Shown here piece after piece: positions 55,480 through 64,000 of a DNA stretch of 64,000 nucleotides. The first letter of the stretch is position 1; each line of letters opens with the position of its first letter. Below the pieces are notes generated by a model. It worked only from the letters and a program-made list of their open reading frames with translations, ran no database searches and was not told the DNA's origin. Location of the stretch: contig CM049322.1 of assembly GCA_026874595.1 (NCBI GenBank), forward strand, positions 50,135,340 through 50,199,339, given 5' to 3'. The DNA is from Sipunculus nudus. Lineage: Eukaryota; Annelida; Sipuncula; Golfingiida; Sipunculidae. The translations under genes were made by a program, and so were the position numbers.

Positions 55480-58430
55480 TAGCAGAGTATAATAAAGCCC
55501 CCTAGATACAGACGAACAAAGGCCCTTTATTATGGGACCATTAGTATGTTGATTATTCAGTATGATAGTTTACTTGTGATTAGATTAGGCCCTAATTATT
55601 AGGCAATACCAAGATATATAAAAGTTCCTTAAATACATGCAAACACACAAAAGCCCTATATTATTGGCACGTTTATAATGTTTATTATTCAGTGTGATAG
55701 TCTTACGTGATATTAGATTAAGCCCCTAATTATTTGACAGTGCCAGTGTATAATAAAGACCTTTAGATACAGACGCACAGAAGACCTTTATACTAGGACA
55801 CCTAGTATTTTGATTATTCAGGATGATAGTTTTACTAGTTATCAGATTAAGCCCCTAATTATTAGACAAAACCAGGATAAAATAATGCCTCTTATATCCA
55901 TGCAGACACACAAAAGCCCGTAATTCTTGGACCCTATTTATGTTGATTATTTAGTATGACGGTCTTACTTGTTATAAGATAAAGCCCTTTATTATAAGAC
56001 AATACATGGTATAATTAAGCCCCTTAGATACATGCAGACACACAAAAGCCCTTAATTCTTGTACCCTATTTATGTTGATAATTCAGTATGGCAGTCATAC
56101 TTGTTACTAGATTAAGCCCCTAATTATTAGACAAAACCATGATTATAAAAGCCCCTTAGATATATGTAAACACAAAAGCGCTTAATCCTTTGACCCCATT
56201 TATGTTGATTATTCAGTATGACGGTCTTAATTCTTATATGATAAAGCCCCTCATTATAAGACAATACCATGGTATAATTTAGCCCCATAGATACATGGAG
56301 ACACACAAAAAGCCTTTATTTTGTTGGACCCTAAGAATGTTTATTATTCAGTATAGCCGTCTAACTTGTTTTTAGATTAAGCCCCTCATCACTGGACAAT
56401 GTCAGATTATAATAAAGCCCCCTATATACAGACGAACAAAGTCCCTTATTTCTTGGACCTTTGTTGTTGATTATTCAGTATGATAGTTTTACTTGTTATT
56501 AGATTAAGCCCCTAATCACTGGACAATGTATGAGTATAATAAAAACCCCCAGATACAGACAAACAAAAGCCCTTATTTCTTGGACCTAAGTATGTTGATT
56601 ATTCAGTATGATAGTTTTACTTGTTATTAGAATAAGCCCCTAATCACTGGACAATGTCAGAGTATAATAAAAACCCCTAGATACAGACGACAAAGGCCCG
56701 TAATCCTTTGACCCTATTTATGTTGATTATTCAGTATGATGGTCTTACTTGTTATAAGATAAAGCCCCTAATCACTGGACAATGTATGAGTATAATAAAA
56801 ACCCCCAGATACAGACAAACAAAAGCCCTTATTTCTTGGACCTAAGTATGTTGATTATTCAGTATGATAGTTTTACTTGTTATTAGAATAAGCCCCTAAT
56901 CACTGGACAATGTCAGAGTATAATAAAAACCCCTAGATACAGACGACAAAGGCCCGTAATCCTTTGACCCTATTTATGTTGATTATTCAGTATGATGGTC
57001 TTACTTGTTATAAGATAAAGCCCCTTATTATAAGACAATACCATGGTATAAAAAAGCCCCTTAGATACATGCAGACACACAAAAGCCCTTAATTCTTGGA
57101 CCCTAAGTATGTTTATATTTCAGTATGACAGTCTTACTTGTTACTAGATTAAGCCCCTAATCATTGGACAATGCCAGAGTATAATAAAGCCCCTTAGATA
57201 CAGACACACAAAAGTCCTTTATTATTGAATTCTTAGTATGTTAATTATTTATAATGTTATAGATTAAGCCCCTTAGATACAGGAGGACACACAAAAGCCC
57301 TTAATTCTTGGACCCTAAGTAAGTTTATTATTCAGTATGACAGTCTTACTTGTTACTAGATTAAGCCCCTAATCATTGGACAATACCAAAGTATAATAAA
57401 GCCCCTTAGATACAGACACACAAAAGTCCTTTATTATTGAATTCTTAGTATGTTAATTATTTATAATGTTATAGATTAAGCCCCTTAGATACATGGGGAC
57501 ACACAAAAGCCCTTAATTCTTGGACCCTAAGTAAGTTTATTATTCAGTATGACAGTCTTACTTGTTACTAGATTAAGCCCCTAATCATTGGACAATACCA
57601 AAGTATAATAAAGCCCCTTAGATACAGACACACAAAAGTCCTTTATTATTGAATCCTTAGTATGTTAATTATTTATAATGTTATAGATTAAGCCCCTTAG
57701 ATACATGAGGACACACAAAAGCCCTTAATTCTTGGACCCTAAGTAAGTTTATTATTCAGTATGACAGTCTTGCTTGTTACTAGATTAAGCCCCTAATCAT
57801 TGGACAATGCAAAAGTATAATAAAGCCCCTCAGATACAGACGTACAAAAATTCTTTATTATGGGACCTTTATTATATTGATTATTCAGTATGATAGTTTT
57901 ACTTGTTATTAGAGTAAGACCCTAATTATAAGACAATACCATGGTATAATTAAGCCCCATAAGATACATACAGACACACAAACTCCCTTAATTATTGGAC
58001 CCTAAGTGTGTTTATTATTCAGTATGACAGTCTTACTTGTTACTAGATTAAGCCCCTAATCATTGGACAATGCCAGAGTATAATAAAGGCCCTTAGATAC
58101 AGAAGTACAAAAGTCCTTTACTAAGGGACCCTTATTATGTTGATTATTCAGTATGATAGTTTACTTGTTTTTAGATTAAGCCCCTAATTATAAGACAATA
58201 CCACGATTATAGAAGCCCCTTAGAGATATGCAAACACACAAAAGCCCTTTATTTTTTGCACGTTTATAATGTTTATTATTCAGTGTGATTGTCTTACTTG
58301 ATATTAAATTAAGCCCCTAATTATTTGACAGTGCCAGGGTAAAAGAAAAGCCCCTAAGATACATATGCACAAAAGACCTTAATACTTGGACACTTATTAT
58401 TTTGATTATTCAGTATGATAGTTTTAATTT
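55480..58430 (+). repeat. 128-bp satellite with higher-order repeats
   Basis: The unit contains GATTAAGCCCCTAATCATTG, GACAATGCCAGAGTATAATA, AAGCCCCTTAGATACAGACA and TTGATTATTCAGTATGATAG. AAGCCCCTAAT anchors at 56506, 56634, 56762, 56890 and 57018 are exactly 128 bp apart, and 56506-56761 is repeated almost identically at 56762-57017 (dimer). From 57151 a 212-bp higher-order unit repeats (57151, 57363, 57575, 57787). Outer units are more diverged. No coding potential. Confidence 0.93.
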
Positions 58431-58431
58431 T

Positions 58432-59815
58432 TATTAGCTCAGCTGACTGAAAGTCATCTGAGCTATAGCGATCACTCTTTGTCCGTCGTCCGTCTGTCCG
58501 TCTGTCCGTCCGTTAACCAGGCACAAATCGTAACCGCTGGACCTAGAACCTTGTAACTTGGGATTCTGAGAGGTCCATAAAAAATCTCCTTGGAAACCAG
58601 AAATTAGGTCTCTGTTACCCATATCCTTTGAGCTATGTGGCCCCAAAGTACCCCCGAGAGTATTCAAAAATTTCTACAAAAACTTCAATATCTCAATAAC
58701 TATCTCACTGATGGTCATGATTTTTGGCATACATATTGATCATGAGATGTTCGATCAGTTTCTGCAGACTGGTGGCGCCACCTATATTGTTTGATTTTTT
58801 ACGATTTTTTCTTTTATTTTTGAGACCTTTGAGGATGCTGTCAACTGTTAGCGTGACATAAATCGTAACGACTGGACCTAGAATCTTCATTTTCCACACA
58901 TTGAGAGACCTATGAAAAGTCTCCATGGAAACCAGAAATTAGGTCTCTGTTACCCATATCCTTTGAGCTATGGCACTCCAAGGTACAGCTCAGATTAATG
59001 GAAAATTTGATAAAAAAGCTAAAGTATCTGAACAACTAATGCAGGGATAACCATAATTGTTTGCATGGATATTGATCATGGAGTGTTTCATCAGTTTCTG
59101 CAGACTTTTGGCACCACCTGTATTTGTTCAGTTTTTATGAATTTTTTCTCTATTTTTGAGACCTTTAAAGATATGAACATCTGTTAACAGGGCACAAATC
59201 ATAAAAACTGGACCAAGAATCTTCATTCTTGACACACAGGGAGACCCATGAAAAGTCTCCATGGAAACCTGAAATTAGGTATCTGTTACCCATATTCTTT
59301 AAGCTGTATGGCTCCAAAATAACCCCCCCCCCCAGAATAATGGAAAATTTGATACAAAAACTGCAGTATCTCAATAACTACAACACTGATGGTCATGATT
59401 TTCGGCATACATATTGATCATTAGCTGTTCCAACAGTTTCTGCAGACTGGGTGCGCCACCTCTATTTTTTTTTCCAAATTTTTACGAATTTTTTCTCTTT
59501 TTTTGAGACCTTTAAAGATGTGGTTAACTGTCAACAGGGTACAAATCGCAACAACTGGACCTAGAATCTTCATTCTTGTCATGCAAGGAGGCCCATGAAA
59601 AGTGCCTGTGGAAACTTGAAATTAGGTCTCTGTTACCCATATCCTTCAAGCTATAGGACTCCGAAGTATCCCTCAGAATAATGGACAATTTGATACAAAA
59701 GCTGAAGTATCTGAACAACTAATGCAGAGATCACCATGATTCTTTGCATAGATATTGACCATTAAGTGTTTTTATTAGTTTCTGCAGACTGGTGGAGCCA
59801 CCTGTATTTTTGTAT
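58432..59815 (+). repeat. Molluscan-type repeat head followed by four 335-bp tandem units
   Basis: Head: AGCTCAGCTGACTGAAAGTC, GTCCGTCGTCCGTCTGTCCG. Units then repeat at about 58521, 58858, 59192 and 59540 (spacing about 334-348). Each has GGCACAAATCGTAACCGCTG-like starts, GAAACCAGAAATTAGGTCTC, TGTTACCCATATCCTTTGAG and TTTCTGCAGACTGGTGGCGC. Short frames on the minus strand (for example 58434-58667) are incidental. Confidence 0.88.
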
Positions 59816-60450
59816 CCGCCTAAACGAAGTTTTGCGGATACTATGTTTTTGACCTGGTTCCTCCGCCGCGGCGGCATTCGTTTCCAGAGAGCTCCTCGGA
59901 GACTAATGGACCGATTTTTCCGAAACTTACACCAATTATTGGGTCACATGTGAAATGGTGTCTAACCAATTTGCGTTGACCTCTGACCTCTGGCTAATTA
60001 GCTGTAAAGGGGGAAGGGTATGGTACTTCCATTGAGATTTAGAATGAGACTCTCCATGGAACTACAGCGGGAATCCAGCTATTATACAGGTGTACAAAGA
60101 GATAGATATTAAAAGAGCATGGCTTGTTGCATGCAGTGTTTGCCCATGTAGTGCTCTAAACCAGCCATTGGTCTTTGGTGGATCCATGAGGAGAACACCT
60201 CAGGCTTTGTAGGTTGTGTAAAGCTAATTCAAGCCAGTAACAAAGCCAGATGCAGCTTATATTAAGTCACAGGTAATCATGCTGTTGCTCTGTACTCAGG
60301 GCCATGTCATGTAATATTTGAGACTGGCCAAAAGTATAAGCCTACAGTACTGAACAGTCTAAACATACAACATTTTGGCCAGGTACATTTGTACAACATT
60401 ATGTCCAGTATATATAAGTGTACATGTATGTGTTATAATTTTCAGATCAC

Positions 60451-60483
<33 letters not shown>

Positions 60484-61900
60484 ATATATATTCTATTATA
60501 TTGTATTAATAGAAATAGACACGAAACTCTTGAACAAAAAAATCAGGCTAATTAACCAGCTGGTTTCTGATTGGGGTCTCTACAGCTAAAGTTATGCAAT
60601 AAAAAAGATCATAAACAAATATAATACTTGCCATTAGTATAAAAATATAAATGATACAGTAGTACTTTAAAATCTTTAGAAAAACATTTTAAAGTCATTT
60701 AATTTTATATTTTAGTCAAGGGTGGGCTTTTGTCCAGGTCTGCATTTTTAGGGGTGGGCTTTTGTCTTGGTGGGCTTTGTTAGGGTGGGCTTTTTAGCAA
60801 ACCTGTGAGCTAATGCGATGGTGTGGCGGTGTCGCAACGTCTGTATGTTAACCCATACTATTTCAAAAACGACTGGAGCTGAAATTAAATGCAAAAAATT
60901 AGCCATCTGAAAAACTCTCCTCCGAAAAGGTAAAGCCAAATTGTTCAATATTACACAGAAATAATCTTTTAAACCATCTATCTCAAGTTTGTTTGAATGG
61001 TTGAAGTTCGGTGAATTTTGGCCGAGTTACAGGAAGTTGAACTTAGTCATCTGTCAAAAAAGCATACTAAAATGACTGTCTCAGAAATAGCCGGAGCTAT
61101 CATCACCGAATTTTATGCCAGTGTTGGTCACATGAGTCATATATGAAATTCAGATATTGGTAGCGCCACCTGCATTGACCTTTTTTTGTACGGGAGTCAC
61201 TGGTCATCTGTACATTAACCAATAATTTCTCAGGAATGGCAAGAGCTACCATCCCCAGATTTTATGCAGTAATCTGTCACATATCAAATGTTGTGGGATT
61301 CAGCTTATTTTTTTGCTATCTGCGTTTACTTAGATTTTATAGGGAAAAAAACTGAAAAAAAATTTTAAAGTCTTGTAAACAGTTCAGCTAAATTGTTCAA
61401 TATTTTGCAGAAATGATCCCAGAGGCAAGCCCTCTCAAGTTTGTTCAAATGGTTTGCATTTGATGAATTTTAGTGGAGTTACATGAATTTGAACAGTCAT
61501 TTGGCCAAGTAAGCATACCTACATAGTAATCTCAGAAATGACAGAAGCTAGCATGACCAAGTATTGTGCTAATGTTGGTCACATGACTCGTATTTGAAGT
61601 TGCAGATTTTTTGGTGCTACCTACATTGACTGGTTTATTATGGGCAAAAACCTCATAATTTTAGCCTTTTCAGTTTAAAATGTTTATGATGAAATTGTCA
61701 AGTTGAATCATTCAATATTTCTAAAGAATTATCCTAGGACATGGTTCTTTCAATCATATCAGGAAAGCTTAAGTTGGTCTTATGGCCATTATTATGTCTA
61801 TTTCAAACTGAGGATTGCAAAACTGTTCTTCTACAAAATTATTGTTTCAATTATAAATTCTGTAACATTTCACAAAAAATTATTCTTAGATGGCCTTTGT
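59816..61900. repeat. Further diverged members of the same dispersed repeat class
   Basis: 59816-60020 carries CCGCCTAAACGAAGTTTTGC and CCGCCGCGGCGGCATTCG, another repeat start. 60770-61700 holds three diverged units with TTTATGCCAGTGTTGGTCAC-type and GGTAGCGCCACCTGCATTGA words (about 61060, 61230, 61550). (AT)n with a GT stretch lies at about 60452-60490. A GGTGGGCTTTTTGTC triplet-like repeat lies at about 60721-60792. No gene was recognised. Confidence 0.6.
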
Positions 61901-62137
61901 TCAAGTTTACTTGAACAATGAAAGAACTGCATCTTTTATTATTTTAGATATTTTGATAAAACGTTTATGAATATGTCAGCTTGAAAAAAAAGCATTTTAG
62001 CCGAAGTCTTTCAATATGTGTAAACAGATTCACCAACACTCCAAGATTGTGTCTGTATCTTTAAATAGGTTGAGAAATTGCCTACTGTTTCAGATTTGGC
62101 AACAGATCAAGAGTTCATTCATTGCAGCCAAGCACAA

Positions 62138-62232
62138 GGCATGTGATCACCTCATGGGTGACATGTGATCACCTCATGGTCGACATGTGAACACCTCATG
62201 GGCACCATGTGATCACCTAATGGGTGTCAAGC
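62138..62232 (+). repeat. Short tandem array, about 28-30-bp units
   Basis: Four units of CATGTGATCACCTCATGGGT type in succession, with substitutions. The TGATCA core is a palindrome. Confidence 0.85.
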
Positions 62233-62544
62233 CCCTCAGGGCAGGGCCTCTGCATGAGCTAATGCAATGGTATGGCTACTATTTCAGACTTGGCAACAGG
62301 CCAGAGGTCAGTCTCGATCTATTTATAGCTTTGGCAGACTGACAACTGTATCAAACTAGGCAACATGTCAAGAGTTCACTCAGGGCAGTAGCCTGAGCCA
62401 GCAAATTTGTCACAGTTCACTTGGAGCAACTGCCTTTCTCACCTAAGCCTCGTCAGCCCCATTTATCAGACTCAAGGTAAGTTTGATGTATTGGCCTGAT
62501 ATTTTGACCTGTCTATGTGTCCTTGATGGCTTTCTCGTTCACAA

Positions 62545-62835
62545 GACAGGTGTCACCACCTACAATGATTTTTGCACAGTGTATGTGCCTGCTTATTTTT
62601 ACAGAGGAATTTGATATATCAGCCTGAATTTGGGCATATATATACTTATTGAATAGCTTTGTCGTAAACAAGACTGGTGGTGCCACCTAAAATAATTTTT
62701 GTACAGTGTGTGTCCCACTTTATTTTCAGGAGGGGTTTGATATATCTGTCTGAAATTGGGCATATGTATATATCTCTGATAGCTTTGTTGTATACAAGAC
62801 TGGTAGTCCCAGCTACAATCATTTTTGTGTTGTGT
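62545..62835 (+). repeat. 126-bp tandem repeat, about 2.5 units
   Basis: ATGATTTTTGCACAGTGTAT (62565), ATAATTTTTGTACAGTGTGT (62691) and ATCATTTTTGTGTTGTGTGC (62817) are spaced 126 bp apart. Each is preceded by AAGACTGGTGGTGCCACCTA or a variant. Confidence 0.88.
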
Positions 62836-63251
62836 GCACCTATGCCAGAATTTCAGCAGTTATGTTGTGTAATTGTTTCTTATTCAAAATGTTTAGTGTT
62901 TGCATTGTTCATATACATGAGAAGTAATGGTCCAGCATTGAAGCATTATACCTGGTGTATTTCCAATGCACAGGTTTGCATTAGGCCTGTAGGCCTTGTT
63001 TTGTGTCCCCCCCCCCCCCCCCCGCCCCCACCCCACCCCACAGTTGAAATTTCTTTGACCCACCCTCCGAAATCATATATCAAGACTTTGGTTCATAAAG
63101 TGCTACAAGCATTTGGAATGATATTAATCATTTCTAGTTATTCTTCAGTCACTACTTTATCTATCTCATTTCTTGATAACACTAACTACTGGATATGTAT
63201 ACCCTGTAAGTTTTCTTTTCTATGATGCATTTGTATAAAGTTAAGAGTATA
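62836..63251. other. Non-coding with a poly-C tract
   Basis: C-run at about 63007-63022, followed by CCCCACCCCACCCC. The frame crossing it has no recognised domain. Confidence 0.4.
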
Positions 63252-63528
63252 TGTCACAGGACAAACTCCGATCCAGTAGAATCGTTGATCCTACTAGGAC
63301 AAATTCCAATCGGACTTTCTACGACTACTAGGAGAAACTCCGATCAGACTTTCTACTAGTAGGATCGGCGATTCTACTAGGACAAACTCCAATCATAGCC
63401 TCTACTAGGACAAACTCCGATCAACCAGAGACCACAACATAATTAGACTTTCTACTAGTAGAATCGGCAATTCTACTAGGACAAACTCCGATTGACGATT
63501 CCACTGGATCGGAGTTTGTCCTGTGACA
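63252..63528. mobile_element. 277-bp MITE built from copies of its terminal motif
   Basis: Perfect inverted ends TGTCACAGGACAAACTCCGA (continuing TCCAGT), flanked by TA (63250-63251 and 63529-63530). The core AGGACAAACTCCGATC recurs about seven times inside, mostly as CTACTAGGACAAACTCCGAT, with GACTTTCTACTAGTAG between. No coding capacity. The TA duplication suggests Tc1/mariner-like mobilisation, but TAT/ATAT readings are also possible. Confidence 0.8.
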
Positions 63529-63639
63529 TATGTCATATACATTTCTTGTATAGCCTTTTAACAATATTAAGTTTTGTAATCGTGGCCGTAATCATAATGG
63601 TTTATTTTCAAAGTAATCGTAATTGTAATTGATTACCTA

Positions 63640-64000
63640 TATCAAGTAATCACCCCATGTCTGGTAAGAGTACAAAGCCTATTTAAAACCGGGTCATAAC
63701 CTTTACATGGAGAGTGGCCTTGACCTTGAATAATTCCATTTTTGCTTAAAATCATACACCTCTTATGATATCTCAAGTTTTGATGGACATATGGATTTGA
63801 AACTTGAATTATGTATGGCCCTCCGCTAAAGAAAGAACTCTATAGGTTCTAAGGTCATGAGGTCAAAGGTCAAGGTCACAATACACATTTTAAGCCAAAA
63901 TTTTCATCCCAGATCTTCCATCTTGAATATACAGTTCCCCTGCCAATAATGGATGATCCCTGTAAATTTTGAGGTCACAAGGTCAAAGGTCAAGGTCACA
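63640..64000 (+). repeat. Dispersed repeat with AGGTCA direct repeats
   Basis: Two segments end in the same 20-mer, GAGGTCAAAGGTCAAGGTCA or a one-base variant (about 63859-63878 and 63979-63998), in diverged tandem copies about 120 bp apart that continue past the window edge. Similar words occur at 29163 and 30735 on the other strand. Confidence 0.65.

Noticed and set aside
58434-59718. Small minus-strand proteins (PYSLKNMGNRYLISGFHGDF type)
   Set aside because: The same peptide recurs with the 335-bp tandem unit, so it is repeat-derived.

Overview
The window is eukaryotic, very AT-rich, intron-like DNA, almost certainly from a lophotrochozoan animal and most likely a mollusc. Host coding sequence is limited to one recognisable exon: the N-terminal exon of an ANKS3-like ankyrin/SAM protein at the left edge, minus strand. 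Repeats of the type 'TTTTTAGCTCAGCTGACT...AAGTCATCTGAGCTATAG...GTCCGTCGTCCGTCCGTC' occur at about 17.9, 21.1, 45.4, 53.7 and 58.4 kb. Repeats of this style are, from memory, common in mollusc genomes. No prokaryotic operon, CRISPR array or rRNA gene is present. The window has one assembly gap of 500 N.

The dominant structure is a giant inverted duplication. The left arm (about 3.28-25.42 kb) and the right arm (about 30.99-53.67 kb) are reverse complements, differing by roughly 3-5 percent by eye. They surround a spacer of 25.9-30.3 kb. The original arms were only about 8-10 kb. Each was then enlarged by different insertions, so one arm shows the empty target of an element that is filled in the other. 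Left-only insertions are a 1.4-kb TA-flanked element (4080-5473), a 1.3-kb indel (about 9.25-10.59 kb) and an 11-kb CACTA-like element (12569-23605). Right-only insertions are a 1.6-kb element with 5-bp target duplication (34753-36351), a 12.2-kb Merlin-type element (38969-51193) and a 0.75-kb Merlin-like MITE (51304-52048). The palindrome is either a real inverted duplication or two haplotypes joined head to head by the assembler.

The most striking object is the 12.2-kb Merlin-type transposon. It has 25-bp inverted termini, an 8-bp target duplication (ACCCGGTT), a matching empty site near 6.41 kb, and an IS1595/ISXO2-like DDE transposase that is intact except for one in-frame TGA. Most of its interior is two minisatellite arrays of 33/45-bp units in mirror orientation (40.33-41.95 and 45.74-48.15 kb). 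The order of degenerate units is conserved between them.

The 11-kb CACTA-like element carries subterminal GGTTGATTTCAACC repeats. It also holds a decayed, intron-containing gene whose exon fragments keep matching splice phases.

The right end (53.7-64 kb) is mostly tandem repeats: a 40-bp-class array with the word CTTAGGGGCT, a 128-bp satellite with higher-order repeats carrying the same word reversed, a 335-bp tandem family, and short arrays. It also holds a 277-bp MITE built from copies of its own terminal motif. Apart from the ANKS3 exon and the transposase, the open frames in this window are short chance frames, repeat-driven frames or TE remnants.
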